Shown here: in pieces, positions 50,537 through 60,215 of the stretch | Position numbering within the stretch: the first letter of the stretch is position 1 | How the letters are laid out: the number at the start of each line of letters is the position of its first letter | Source of the DNA: Pseudomonas lurida | GTDB lineage: Bacteria; Pseudomonadota; Gammaproteobacteria; Pseudomonadales; Pseudomonadaceae | Length of the DNA stretch: 64,000 nt | Assembly (NCBI RefSeq): GCF_002563895.1 | Contig: NZ_PDJB01000001.1 | Coordinates: 1,843,501-1,907,500, forward strand | Direction: 5' to 3' | Translations under genes and position numbers: made by a program | The notes under the pieces: model-generated | The model's database searches: none | Told to the model about the DNA's origin: nothing | What the model saw: the letters and a program-made list of their open reading frames with translations, nothing else

Positions 50537-51326
50537 GTTTATAGATTCCTAATGTATTGATTATCCTGACAAGGATCTGGGAAGTGCAATAGAGGGTAAG
50601 CAATCTGGTGATTTTTAAAGCGAAACCGAGTTGATGACTCTTGATTGCACAAAAAATAAGTTTCAGGTTCGATGATACGGCGTCTTTTATTCTGGACCAT
50701 GAATAGGCCCGCATTGAGTAACTGTGGCCAGCGATACGATAGACACTGTCGGCTTGCTCCGTGACGTGATCAAAGCCGGGTGTGGCGCCACAGACGCCTA
50801 TTCGATAACCTTTATTTAACGAGTCCAGGCAGAGTTTGTAATCTACGCCGTCAACAAAATAGCTACAATCCATCCAGTCAATGGTTTTGAGTTTGTCTAG
50901 GAAGTAAAGACTGCCGCTGTTGATCACTAGGGGCACATCCCGTACCGAAGCTGCTCCATCGGCTTTGAAAGCAATCGCACTAAACGTACTATAAGAGTCG
51001 ATGTTATCTATGTAGTTGTGTTCTACATATGTCAGTGTTTCGGCGCTGAACCCAGTATCTTGATCGAAAAAAAGAAGCGCCGAATGGCCCTGCTGATAGG
51101 CGTTGGCACATACTGTTGATATGCCTACACCCAGACCGAGATTTTTGCCACAGGTGAAATAGTGGATGTGCGGATGACATTCGGAAAACTCCCGCACGTT
51201 GGCTATATGAGGCGAGTTGTCGAATACATAAACTTCAAACCCGTTTACCGAAGTCAATTCGAGCCTGCGCAGTAGTTCAGCGCCGGCATGATAGACAACA
51301 ATACCTACTGCAATCTTATGCGTCAT
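50529..51326 (-). CDS. GT2 glycosyltransferase (rhamnosyltransferase-like)
   Basis: A 265-aa family 2 transferase. It starts KIAVGIVVYHAGAELLRRLE and has VFDNSP, NLGLGVGISTVCANAY, the DxD-type FFDQDTGF and WMDCSYFVDGVDYKLCLDS. This layout is seen in O-antigen rhamnosyltransferases, but the donor sugar cannot be read from sequence. Confidence 0.75.
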   Translation of the reverse strand: MTHKIAVGIVVYHAGAELLRRLELTSVNGFEVYVFDNSPHIANVREFSECHPHIHYFTCGKNLGLGVGISTVCANAYQQGHSALLFFDQDTGFSAETLTYVEHNYIDNIDSYSTFSAIAFKADGAASVRDVPLVINSGSLYFLDKLKTIDWMDCSYFVDGVDYKLCLDSLNKGYRIGVCGATPGFDHVTEQADSVYRIAGHSYSMRAYSWSRIKDAVSSNLKLIFCAIKSHQLGFALKITRLLTLYCTSQILVRIINTLGIYKRD

Positions 51327-51368
51327 GCCATACCTTTGATGTGTGGGGTCGCCCGTATCCGATCACGT

Positions 51369-52013
51369 TCATATACTTAACCATTTACTCTCTTTATCAC
51401 TCCATACTTTCACGACCCTGGCAGGGCACCCCGCGGCGATAACGTTACTGGGTATATCTTTGGTCACAATACTATTGGCGCCGATAATCGAGCCGCTGCC
51501 AATAGAGGTGTTAGGGAGTACTACGACATTGTCCCCAATCCACACGTTATCGCCAATGGTGACTGGCCCGCTGCTAGACAGCTTTCGTTCGAAAGGTTTT
51601 TCGTAGGGGCTAGATTGATTTTCCCCTGAGTAGGCCCCGTGAGAGTGGTCTGTAATGTGAATCTTACTACCCATTAAGACATTGCTGCCGATCGTTATCT
51701 TGTTGCAGCACGCGATATGCAGATGATCGCTGGCAGAAAAATTCTCGCCAATCTCGATTCGGGGCTGATAGACAAATGTTATGTACTGAGGGATAGCGTG
51801 TAGCCAGAGCCCCTCACCTACGCTGAAATTATCGCCTAGAGCGATGTGTTCCAAGCCAAAAACCTTAGGCGCTCGCCCCAAGCGGGCACGCCGCCCGGGG
51901 GTAGGAAGGGTTCTGAGGTGAATGATTGCTCTCCATATCAGAAGGAACCGCCCGATCACCATGGGGATTACAAAGATATTGTGTTGCTTGAGCTTCTTGA
52001 TTAAATAGGACAC
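51369..52013 (-). CDS. Left-handed beta-helix acyltransferase (WbbJ/LacA type)
   Basis: A 214-aa hexapeptide-repeat protein. Repeats run from about residue 75 to 200 (IGSNVLMGSKIHITDHSHG, IGDNVWIGDNVVVLPNTSIGSGSIIGANSIVTKDIPSNVIAAGCPARVV). The His in HITDHSHG is the likely catalytic base. It probably O-acetylates a sugar of the repeat unit. The start is GTG with only a weak ribosome site. Confidence 0.82.
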   Translation of the reverse strand: MSYLIKKLKQHNIFVIPMVIGRFLLIWRAIIHLRTLPTPGRRARLGRAPKVFGLEHIALGDNFSVGEGLWLHAIPQYITFVYQPRIEIGENFSASDHLHIACCNKITIGSNVLMGSKIHITDHSHGAYSGENQSSPYEKPFERKLSSSGPVTIGDNVWIGDNVVVLPNTSIGSGSIIGANSIVTKDIPSNVIAAGCPARVVKVWSDKESKWLSI

Positions 52014-52080
52014 CGCATTTTACTCGATTTGGACGGCGTTGGCAGGTAAAGATCCATTACAACACAGATTAATGGTTTGT

Positions 52081-53049
52081 CTAAGGTAAGGCGCGTGTAC
52101 GTTTGAGGTACAGATTAGTCACGCGATTGAGCAGCGATTTTGGAAGGACTGATATCATCATCACGACCCAGCTGGGATAGCTGACGGACAACGTAAGAGT
52201 CTTTCGATATTCATTGTAGATGCCAAAGTTCAATAGGCCTCTGGCTCTCAGGGATATCATTCCTTTGATCGTGAATGCTCCTGATACTTCGCCAAAGCTT
52301 TTACAGGCCTGCATTTTGCTCTCTAATGAGTAGCTAACGGGCAATGAAAATATAAAATTAACCCAGCAGTTAACGCCAATTTTAAATATCTTATCTGTAT
52401 GAGCCCAGCTTTTTTTTGTAAGGTTCGGTTTTTCAAGGGGAGTAATAGATACGTGGGGTAGCCACTGAATATTGAACTGCCGATTTGAAATGAACTCGAA
52501 GATGATACCGGTTTGGATGAAGTTTGAATCATGATACCGCCTGAAATTGGCTTCACTTATCAATGCTTTGCTGTAGATTAGGCAGCTCATACAACTCATG
52601 AGTCCTGCAAGATCCTGTAGTAGTGTATTGGCGTCTTGATAAATACATTCTTGGATGCGAACTTTTTCTACCAGATTTACTAAAAGTGCATCATAAGCTT
52701 TGCCTGTTTTTAAAAGGCTTATTATATCTTCTAAACCGTCCGCATGGATCTGAGATGTGTCACCCAATAGCCATGTATATTCTGTGTCCGAAAGATTTAA
52801 TACATTTTCGAAATTCAGATCAGCCCCGAGGTTTTCTTGGTTGCATGAATAGTGAAGCAGCGGATATTCGGCCTTCCATTTTTTTACAATGTTATAGGTA
52901 TCGTCTGTCGATGCATTGTCAGAAATAAAAACCTGAATGTTGTGTTTCTTTAGTATTGGTATGTGGACAGCCAGTGAGCTATCAAGGAAGTCCGCACGGT
53001 TGTAAGTTGGTAGTGCAATAGACAGCAGGGGGTTGGGCTGCAGACTCAT
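52081..53049 (-). CDS. GT2 glycosyltransferase, abequosyltransferase (RfbV)-like
   Basis: A 322-aa GT2 enzyme: LLSIALPTYNRADFLD, VFISDNASTDDTYNIVKKW, NQENLGADLNFENVL and YTWLLGDTSQI. These features match RfbV of Salmonella, which moves the 3,6-dideoxyhexose abequose from its CDP donor. Since the same operon encodes a CDP-3,6-dideoxyhexose pathway, this gene is the best candidate for the transferase of that sugar. ATG 53049 overlaps the flippase stop (ATGA) and has AAGG upstream; GTG 53058 is an alternative. Confidence 0.75.
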   Translation of the reverse strand: MSLQPNPLLSIALPTYNRADFLDSSLAVHIPILKKHNIQVFISDNASTDDTYNIVKKWKAEYPLLHYSCNQENLGADLNFENVLNLSDTEYTWLLGDTSQIHADGLEDIISLLKTGKAYDALLVNLVEKVRIQECIYQDANTLLQDLAGLMSCMSCLIYSKALISEANFRRYHDSNFIQTGIIFEFISNRQFNIQWLPHVSITPLEKPNLTKKSWAHTDKIFKIGVNCWVNFIFSLPVSYSLESKMQACKSFGEVSGAFTIKGMISLRARGLLNFGIYNEYRKTLTLSVSYPSWVVMMISVLPKSLLNRVTNLYLKRTRALP

Positions 53050-54356
53050 CGTGAGCACCTTTTGAAAGATCTAAAAATCCAATATACCCATGGTAAGATC
53101 AAGAGATAAGCACTTATGAATCCTGAGAAAAGGTATTCGAATGGAAGATATTTTGCTATCAATAAGGTTGCTGTTGCGACATATAGTCCATTGACTACTG
53201 ATACCATGACCAACGGTTCCTTTTTATATGCCCTCATATAAACTGCCATTGCGTTGATTATTAGCTGCATTAGCCATCCTGTGCTAACCATCAACAGCGA
53301 AAGAGGCGGTAGTATGCGATTCTCTATCAAGGGCTGACCACTCATCAACCAAAGGCCTGTAAAGAGCGTTACCATACCTAGAATATAAGTAGATATTGAA
53401 AGCAGAACAGCTTTCTTGAAAGTTAGGTCGAGTTCCAGTGTGTTGCCCTGGGCAGCATAAATGTTGAATTTAGGTGTTACTATCGTTATCCATATATTAG
53501 CAATGCTGAACATTGCCATGCAAATAGCCATCGAGAAGCCGACTTGCCCAGCTTTCACTGCGCCGTGATAATTGAACGAAAGTGGAGTGAATATAGAAAG
53601 CACAAAATAGCCACTTATCCAACTCAAGGCGAAGCGCCACAGAAGCGGCATGATCTCTTTGAACCAAGGATGACTGTTGATCTTAGCCAGTTCATATAGT
53701 TGGCCCAACATGGCTTTGTAACGATTGAGGATTATTGAAGTGCCGGCGAGTGCGCCAGCTAGCAACGAAAGAGCCAAGGCATAAAGGTCTGCACCAAATA
53801 TCAGCATGAGCACGGTTGCCGCAACGCTGATCACGCTAATATGAAGTCGAATTTTCTGGATGTCGCCAACGCTGTCGCAGCCTTCGATAAATGACAGTGC
53901 AATACTATTAATGAAAGCGATAACTGAAGCTACACCATATATTAACCACGGAAGTTGCCACTGTATTAAGGATGTCTTGCCGTCAAGTATGAAATAACCC
54001 GCTAATAGTACTAACGGGAAAACAACCACGGCCATGGCGCATGCCCAGCGTATGGCGAAAGAAAATAAAGTGGCCAATCGCTTAATGTTTTCAGCGGGGC
54101 CCGAAAGTACTTTTTTGTTGTTGAATTCTAGGTGTGCAAATTCGTGCGAGGCGAATATCAGCAGAGCTGCAGAAAAACCCATGTCTGCAAATATGGCGAG
54201 CGCCGCCATGCTGATAAATGTATACCAGTATCCTTGTGCTTCAGGTGATAGGTAAAGGGGGACTAGAATAAGTAGGGCAGGGCCGGAGAATAAGCGCCAA
54301 AGTTGGTTTGCTGCTGTATTGCGAAAGTCATGAGTAAATATTTTTTTAAAGTTCAT
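53046..54356 (-). CDS. Wzx-like O-antigen flippase
   Basis: A 436-aa integral membrane protein with 12 or so helices of the polysaccharide transporter (MOP) type. The start NQLWRLFSGPALLILVPLYLSPEAQGYW and the repeated pairs of helices fit Wzx, which moves the lipid-linked repeat unit across the inner membrane. It overlaps both neighbours by four bases. The identification rests on topology and context, since Wzx sequences are very divergent. Confidence 0.72.
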   Translation of the reverse strand: MNFKKIFTHDFRNTAANQLWRLFSGPALLILVPLYLSPEAQGYWYTFISMAALAIFADMGFSAALLIFASHEFAHLEFNNKKVLSGPAENIKRLATLFSFAIRWACAMAVVVFPLVLLAGYFILDGKTSLIQWQLPWLIYGVASVIAFINSIALSFIEGCDSVGDIQKIRLHISVISVAATVLMLIFGADLYALALSLLAGALAGTSIILNRYKAMLGQLYELAKINSHPWFKEIMPLLWRFALSWISGYFVLSIFTPLSFNYHGAVKAGQVGFSMAICMAMFSIANIWITIVTPKFNIYAAQGNTLELDLTFKKAVLLSISTYILGMVTLFTGLWLMSGQPLIENRILPPLSLLMVSTGWLMQLIINAMAVYMRAYKKEPLVMVSVVNGLYVATATLLIAKYLPFEYLFSGFISAYLLILPWVYWIFRSFKRCSR

Positions 54357-55285
54357 CTGAAGAGTTGGAGTTTTTCGATTTCATGAGTCAGCCCTTCAAT
54401 AGAGTTGAAGTTAGGTGTGTACCCTAGTTTTGATGCAGTTTTGTTCTCGGAGTAATAGTGTAGTTTTGCGCCAGTGGCATTAATTTGCTGAGATGCGTCG
54501 TTGATGACAAATCTCAGGCCAAAACGGCTACGTAGGTGATTGAGTATTGATAGCTTGTCGGTTGATCCTTTCGTGTAGCAATCGAGGGCGAGGTTCACGC
54601 TGTCCCTGGCTGTCAATGTTTTTACGATTAGATTGTAAAAATCCGCTGGAGTTATGTAGTCGCGAAATATGTTGGTGGATGAAGTAGCGAGTTCGTTATT
54701 CTCCATGAGGGCGCGAACTGCATCAGTAATAAAGTATCGCGCATTTAAGTTTTGCGTGTGGCTGAAGTAATTGAATACCCGTATATCAATAATGCTGTGG
54801 TCTTGATACGCTCGATGCCTCGTCTCGGCATAAAATTTTGCTATAGCGTACCAATCAGTCGTTTTCAAGTTGTTAATGTCAAACATGGCAAGGCTTTTAG
54901 CGTTTACGGGTGTTTCAAAGCTGCCACCGTAAGCTGCGCCGCTGCTTAGGAATATATAGCGGCATTTTCGGTTTAATTTAAGATAGTCGAGTGCGAGTTT
55001 ATCGTACTCGAGGGTGATATCGAATATGGTAGCGCCCATTTTCGAGGCCATTGCGGGGTCGCCGACACCTACAAAGTTTATGATTGCATCGAATTTAGTA
55101 GTGGTATTGAAATCTGTGTAGTCGAACATTTTGACGTTTCGATGCACGGCTGGTGTAAGCATTGATGTATCAAATTTTTTTTTGTCCCTCAAAAATAGAC
55201 TGAGTTTGAATGTCCGATCTAATAAAAAAGAGCGTATAAGATCCTGGGCAATTTGGCTGTTTGCACCGAATATTGCTATATGCAT
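54353..55285 (-). CDS. NAD(P)-dependent reductase, probable YerF-like
   Basis: A 310-aa SDR-like protein. The Rossmann motif is AIFGANSQIAQDL, with IINFVGVGDP, a Ser-rich strand FLSSGAAYGGS and a Y-x3-K motif (WYAIAKFYAE). It is placed directly after the YerE-like carboligase, where Yersinia carries yerF, the reductase that turns the branched acetyl group into 1-hydroxyethyl. A CDP-abequose-synthase-like role (RfbJ) is the alternative. It overlaps yerE by one base and the flippase by four. Confidence 0.55.
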   Translation of the reverse strand: MHIAIFGANSQIAQDLIRSFLLDRTFKLSLFLRDKKKFDTSMLTPAVHRNVKMFDYTDFNTTTKFDAIINFVGVGDPAMASKMGATIFDITLEYDKLALDYLKLNRKCRYIFLSSGAAYGGSFETPVNAKSLAMFDINNLKTTDWYAIAKFYAETRHRAYQDHSIIDIRVFNYFSHTQNLNARYFITDAVRALMENNELATSSTNIFRDYITPADFYNLIVKTLTARDSVNLALDCYTKGSTDKLSILNHLRSRFGLRFVINDASQQINATGAKLHYYSENKTASKLGYTPNFNSIEGLTHEIEKLQLFR

Positions 55286-57000
55286 CAGCGAGGTGTCCGT
55301 AATTTTTCAGGCATTTGCTGATCTATTGGTCGGCCAAATTCGAGCCGAGGACGGCATTCTCGAGCGTCGGGCATCATCAACTCAATCAATGTAGGTCGGG
55401 GTGACTCAAGAAATAGTCTTACTTGCGCCGAAAATGCATCATGGGTGCAGGCGACCATGGAGTTGATTCCATAGGCTTCACCAATTGCTTTAAACTGTGA
55501 AGTGTAGCCGTTCCAGTAGGTCGAAGAGTTTCTCCCTTCGAAGTACATTTCTTGGAAACCGCGTACCATCCCCAGAGAGTGGTTATTGAGCACAATGACC
55601 AATATTGGAAGTTGATCACGCGCAATGATATCCAGCTCTTGAATATTAAGCTGGGCGCCACCATCACCTGTAATAACTATCACAGGTTTGTCGCCCGCGT
55701 TGCAGACGCCAATAGCCGCGGGGATCGCGAATCCCATGCTTCCCAGGCCGCCAGAGTGGTGCATGGACTGGCCGTGGTTCAAGCGCAGCGTATGCGCGGC
55801 CCACATCTGGTTGTTGCCCACATCGGCAACGAAGTCGAGAGTGTGACCTTTGGTCAAGGACCCTAGGGTTGAGCATATGGCGAAAGGGCTCACAGACCAA
55901 TCGGTGTACTCGTCGACAAAGTATTGCTCGAACTCGGCACGCAAATCCGCCGTCCAAGCAGGCCAAGCCGAGTTTTTTTGCACATTGGATAGCGCGAAGC
56001 GCGCAAAGAAAGTATTCAGTTCAATTACGTATGATGCGTGTGCCTTCACACGGTTGTTCAGTTGCCCTTCCATCAAGTCGATCTGAAAAATCTTGGCCTT
56101 GCGCGCGAATTCATCGGGTTTTGCGCCGGTTTGCCGAATGTCTAGGCGGCTACCCAGTACCAACAAGAAATCGCAATTTTGCACAGCATGGTTGGCGGCA
56201 CGTGTTCCATACGCACCAAGCATGCCCAGATAATTTGCGCTCGCCAGAGTCTTTTCTGCTCCTTTCAAGCTGGCTACGTAGGGGATACCCGATGCCTCTA
56301 ATTGATCGAGCCATTGCGGGAAGTTACGTGTGTTGACGGCTCCTCCGCCCAGTAGAATCAGCGGATTCTGAGCACATTCCAGTGCGTGCTTGATCGTTTC
56401 TAGGTCTGATACATCCAGTGACGCATCGACACACTCCGGCCGAGGTACCAGATGCGCCTCTACAATGGAGTCATCAATGTCGGTTCGCTGTATATCCATT
56501 GGGATATCCAACAAGACCGGGCCAGGGCGTCCCTCCCTGGCGATGTCGATAGCTTTCTGCAGGCATGGAAGCAACTCGTCGACATGCCTGACCTGATAGG
56601 CGTACTTAGTAATGCTGCTGACTAGTGCGACGCTATCGAGTTCTTGGAACCCCTGTTGGCGGATGTTCCTCTCGCCTTTGAGCTCGTACGTATTGACCTG
56701 GCCCGTCAGAAAGAGGCACGGATGGCTATCGAGCCAGCAATCAGCTATACCGGTTATCAGGTTGGTTGCGCCGGGGCCGCTAGTGCCCAAGGCGATGCCA
56801 AGTACTTCGTGGCGTGTCGCTCGGGATACAGCAGATGCAGCGAACGCCGCTCCTTGCTCATGGTGAACCGAGACCAGCTTAGTTCGGCCCAACTGATTGA
56901 TGCTGTCAACTAAATGCGTGATCATCCCGCCGATAAGCTCGTAACCATACAGAACCTTGTTCTGTGCAAGAACCAACGCTACGGCATCTGATGCTTTCAT
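55285..57000 (-). CDS. Thiamine-diphosphate-dependent carboligase, YerE-like
   Basis: A 571-aa enzyme of the acetolactate synthase fold. The activating Glu48 lies in SVHHEQGAAFAAS. The C-terminal ThDP motif runs GDGGAQLNIQELD...VLNNHSLG. YGYELIGGMITHLVDSI replaces the usual AHAS start and fits the sugar-modifying group. YerE of Yersinia joins a two-carbon unit from pyruvate to C4 of CDP-3,6-dideoxy-4-keto-glucose, giving the branched sugar yersiniose. The location four bases after ddhC supports this. A housekeeping acetolactate synthase is unlikely, since no small subunit is nearby. Confidence 0.68.
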   Translation of the reverse strand: MKASDAVALVLAQNKVLYGYELIGGMITHLVDSINQLGRTKLVSVHHEQGAAFAASAVSRATRHEVLGIALGTSGPGATNLITGIADCWLDSHPCLFLTGQVNTYELKGERNIRQQGFQELDSVALVSSITKYAYQVRHVDELLPCLQKAIDIAREGRPGPVLLDIPMDIQRTDIDDSIVEAHLVPRPECVDASLDVSDLETIKHALECAQNPLILLGGGAVNTRNFPQWLDQLEASGIPYVASLKGAEKTLASANYLGMLGAYGTRAANHAVQNCDFLLVLGSRLDIRQTGAKPDEFARKAKIFQIDLMEGQLNNRVKAHASYVIELNTFFARFALSNVQKNSAWPAWTADLRAEFEQYFVDEYTDWSVSPFAICSTLGSLTKGHTLDFVADVGNNQMWAAHTLRLNHGQSMHHSGGLGSMGFAIPAAIGVCNAGDKPVIVITGDGGAQLNIQELDIIARDQLPILVIVLNNHSLGMVRGFQEMYFEGRNSSTYWNGYTSQFKAIGEAYGINSMVACTHDAFSAQVRLFLESPRPTLIELMMPDARECRPRLEFGRPIDQQMPEKLRTPR

Positions 57001-57003
57001 TGT

Positions 57004-58317
57004 TTAGAAACCAATCCCAAAAAATTCTTCCAGCTTCTCCCCGACGAACTCGAAATGTTCCTGACCCAGCGATGGCTGTACGCCTAGCCAGAATGTCTGG
57101 TTCATAGTGCGGTCGGTATTTGTCAGTTCGCCAACCACTCGGTATTCCAAATTCTGGAAGTAGGGCTGGCGGGTTAGGTTGCCTGCAAATAGAAGGCGTG
57201 TCCCGATTTTGTGCTGATCAAGGTACTTGAGCAAATCGACACGGTTAACGCCGCTGCTTTCCTTGAGTGTCACTGGGAACCCGAACCATGATGGATCGCT
57301 GTTGGGTGTGGGCTCAGCGATTTCTAGGAATTCGGACAGACTGGACAAGCGCTCCTTCAGCAGCCCGAAGTTACGCTTGCGCGTATCGATGAAGTCCTGA
57401 GCGCGTTCAAGCTGAGCCAACCCACAAGCAGCCTGCATGTCGGTAATTTTCAGGTTGTAGCCCAAGTGTGCATATACGTATTTGTGATCGTAGCCTTGAG
57501 GTAGGCTGCCATATTGTTGACCAAAGCGGTCGCCACAAGTGTTGTCACAACCGGGTGCACAGTAGCAGTCGCGGCCCCAGTCGCGGAACGACTCGGCAAT
57601 CACTTTGAGCATCGGGTTATTCGTGAACACAGCACCGCCTTCACCCATGGTGATGTGGTGTGCGGGGTAGAAGCTGAGTGTGGCGATGTCGCCGAATGTG
57701 CCAACCAGCTTGCCGTCATAGGTTGCACCCAAGGCGTCACAGCAATCTTCCACTAGCCAGAGGTTGTACTTTTCGCACAGCGCTTTGACCTTGCCCAGGT
57801 TGAACGGGTTGCCCAGGGTATGAGCCAGCATGATTGCCTTGGTTTTCGGCGTGATGGCGGCTTCGATCAGGTCGGCATTGATATTATGAGTGGCCATGTC
57901 TACGTCAACGAATACCGGGATCGCACCGAATTGAACGATCGGGTTAACCGTGGTCGGAAAGCCTGCTGCCACACCAATAACTTCATCGCCTTTTTTGATC
58001 GCCCGCTCACCGAGTTTGGGTGAGGTCAGAGTGCTGAATGCAACCAAGTTGGCCGAAGAGCCGGAGTTGACCGACAGTAGGAATTTGACACCGATGAACT
58101 CAGCCAGCTTTTTCTCAAACTCGGCATTGAAGCGGCCAGTGGTCAGCCAGCCATCTAGAGAGGCCTCGACCATCAATTGCAATTCTCGCGCACCGATCAC
58201 TTTGCCGGACGGCGGGATGACGGTTTCGCCAGCCACGAACGGCTTGCTCGCCAATGCAACATTGGCATATTGCTCGACGAGCTTGCTGATTTCCTGGCGG
58301 AGCATATCGGGTGTCAT
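57004..58317 (-). CDS. ddhC: CDP-4-keto-6-deoxyglucose 3-dehydrase (E1)
   Basis: DdhC (RfbH/AscC) is a PMP-dependent, iron-sulfur dehydrase that removes the C3 hydroxyl. The 437-aa protein has His220 ([13 protein letters not shown]) where aminotransferases have the PLP Lys. Cys193, Cys251, Cys253 and Cys261 ([12 protein letters not shown]) form the C-x57-C-x-C-x7-C [2Fe-2S] pattern. These residues define E1 without doubt. It works with DdhD, encoded first in this operon. Confidence 0.95.
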   Translation of the reverse strand: MTPDMLRQEISKLVEQYANVALASKPFVAGETVIPPSGKVIGARELQLMVEASLDGWLTTGRFNAEFEKKLAEFIGVKFLLSVNSGSSANLVAFSTLTSPKLGERAIKKGDEVIGVAAGFPTTVNPIVQFGAIPVFVDVDMATHNINADLIEAAITPKTKAIMLAHTLGNPFNLGKVKALCEKYNLWLVEDCCDALGATYDGKLVGTFGDIATLSFYPAHHITMGEGGAVFTNNPMLKVIAESFRDWGRDCYCAPGCDNTCGDRFGQQYGSLPQGYDHKYVYAHLGYNLKITDMQAACGLAQLERAQDFIDTRKRNFGLLKERLSSLSEFLEIAEPTPNSDPSWFGFPVTLKESSGVNRVDLLKYLDQHKIGTRLLFAGNLTRQPYFQNLEYRVVGELTNTDRTMNQTFWLGVQPSLGQEHFEFVGEKLEEFFGIGF

Positions 58318-58341
58318 GAAAAATCCTGCTAAAAAATAGAG

Positions 58342-59427
58342 TTAGTTGCTGCTGGCATGCATGGCGAGCATGTAGGCGTTGATTTCTTCCAGGCAATGGG
58401 CCTGCATGTCGTTGCCACTTAGCCACGCGCGATGCCAGGTAACAATTCGGGCGAGTGTGGTTTCAAGGTTCCAACTGGGGACCCAGTGTAAGTGGGCACG
58501 CGCCTTGGAAATATCCAGCTTGAGGTAATTGGCCTCATGCGGCTGCGGATCCTGGTCCAGTTCCCAACGGGCACCTTCACCCCAGGCCTGCACCATGTGG
58601 TTTAGGATCCACTCCACCGGGCGTGCGTCTTCATCTTTGGGGCCGAAGTTCCAGCCCTGGGCAAAGCGATGTCCATGAGTCCAGAGATGTTCGGCCAGCA
58701 CAAGGTATCCACTTAGAGGCTCCAGCACGTGCTGCCATGGCCGGGTGGACCTTGGGTTACGTATTGTGACGGGCTCACTCTTCTCGAAGGCACTGAGAAT
58801 ATCAGGTATTAGCCGGTCTTCCGCCCAATCGCCGCCTCCAATTACATTGCCGGCCCTGCCCGAGGCCAATACGGCGCCTTGCGGATTGTTGAAGAACGAC
58901 TTGCGGTAGGCACTTGTTATCAACTCCACGCAGCCTTTGCTGTTGCTGTATGGGTCATGGCCGCCCATGGGTTCGTCTTCACGATAGCCCCATTCCCACT
59001 CGCGGTTTTCATAGCATTTGTCTGTGGTGACGTTAACAATAGCCCGCAGGTTGGGGCACTGCCGTGCCGCCTCGAGCACGTGCAGAGTACCCATCACGTT
59101 GGTGGCGTAGGTCTCAACCGGCTCGCGGTAAGACAAACGCACCAACGGTTGTGCCGCCATATGAATCAGCACGTCGGGGTTGAAGCGCGTCATGCTGTGG
59201 GTGATAGCCGCCAGATCGCGAATGTCGCCTTGCTCCGACTCCATCCCTTCGGCCACTTTGGCCTCCACGAACAAGGCGGGGTGCGTCGGCGGGGCCAGGG
59301 CAAAGCCCTTCACTTGCGCGCCCAAGCTGGTCAGCCATAGAGATAGCCAACTGCCCTTGAACCCAGTATGACCGGTTACGAAGACTCTTTTGCCTTGCCA
59401 AAAAGCAGGAGAAACTGTCGACTTCAT
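58342..59427 (-). CDS. ddhB: CDP-glucose 4,6-dehydratase
   Basis: DdhB (RfbG) converts CDP-glucose to CDP-4-keto-6-deoxyglucose. The 361-aa extended SDR has VFVTGHTGFKGSWLSLWL, IHMAAQPLVRLSY, the Thr of NVTTDKCYENREW and Y-x3-K (DPYSNSKGCVE). ATG 59427 is two bases after the ddhA stop; the frame extends upstream without similarity. Confidence 0.95.
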   Translation of the reverse strand: MKSTVSPAFWQGKRVFVTGHTGFKGSWLSLWLTSLGAQVKGFALAPPTHPALFVEAKVAEGMESEQGDIRDLAAITHSMTRFNPDVLIHMAAQPLVRLSYREPVETYATNVMGTLHVLEAARQCPNLRAIVNVTTDKCYENREWEWGYREDEPMGGHDPYSNSKGCVELITSAYRKSFFNNPQGAVLASGRAGNVIGGGDWAEDRLIPDILSAFEKSEPVTIRNPRSTRPWQHVLEPLSGYLVLAEHLWTHGHRFAQGWNFGPKDEDARPVEWILNHMVQAWGEGARWELDQDPQPHEANYLKLDISKARAHLHWVPSWNLETTLARIVTWHRAWLSGNDMQAHCLEEINAYMLAMHASSN

Positions 59428-59429
59428 AT

Positions 59430-60203
59430 TCAGTCCCAGGATTTCCAGGGAGCTTTGCCGGAATGCCAAAGATCCTCCAGATAATGTTTATCACGCAGTG
59501 TGTCCATGGGCTGCCAGAACCCCGCGTGTTCGTAGGCCATGAGTTGGCCTTCAGCGGCCAGCGTCATCAGCGGCTCCTGTTCCCAGGTAGTGCTGTCGTC
59601 CTTTAGGTGCTTGAGCACTGTGGGGCTCAAAACAAAGAAGCCGCCGTTGATCAATGCGCCATCGCCCTTGGGTTTCTCCTTAAAGTTCAGCACTTGACCT
59701 TTCTGGATATCCAGCGCGCCAAAACGCCCAGGCGGGAATGTCGCAGTTAGCGTTGCAGCTTTGCCATGCGCTTTGTGGAAGGCCAGGGTAGCGCTTATAT
59801 CAAGATCACTGACACCATCACCATAAGTGAAACAAAAGGCTTCTTCGTCTTTGACATAGTCGGCGACACGACGCAAGCGACCCCCAGTCATAGACTCGTC
59901 ACCGGTATCGACCAAAGTGATGTTCCAGTTTTCAGCGCGTTGGTCGTGCACCTTCATGGTGTTGTCGCGCATGTTGAATGTGACGTCGGACATATGCAGG
60001 AAGTAGTTGGCAAAGTACTCCTTGATCACATATCCCTTGTAGCCACAGCAGATAATGAAATCATTGATGCCATGTGCGGAGTACATCTTCAGGATATGCC
60101 AGAGAATGGGTTTACCTCCGATCTCGACCATGGGTTTTGGTCGTACGCTGGTTTCTTCGCTTAGCCGCGTTCCCAGGCCACCGGCCAAAATAACTGCTTT
60201 CAT
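59430..60203 (-). CDS. ddhA: Glucose-1-phosphate cytidylyltransferase
   Basis: DdhA (RfbF) makes CDP-glucose from CTP and glucose-1-phosphate. The 257-aa protein has the usual length, the pyrophosphorylase loop [38 protein letters not shown] and the end [20 protein letters not shown]. Confidence 0.96.
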   Translation of the reverse strand: MKAVILAGGLGTRLSEETSVRPKPMVEIGGKPILWHILKMYSAHGINDFIICCGYKGYVIKEYFANYFLHMSDVTFNMRDNTMKVHDQRAENWNITLVDTGDESMTGGRLRRVADYVKDEEAFCFTYGDGVSDLDISATLAFHKAHGKAATLTATFPPGRFGALDIQKGQVLNFKEKPKGDGALINGGFFVLSPTVLKHLKDDSTTWEQEPLMTLAAEGQLMAYEHAGFWQPMDTLRDKHYLEDLWHSGKAPWKSWD

Positions 60204-60215
60204 GCTGTCTCCGGG

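Noticed and set aside
55285..57000. Housekeeping acetolactate synthase large subunit
   Set aside because: There is no small regulatory subunit, the N-terminus differs, and the gene is inside a nucleotide-sugar operon directly after ddhC.
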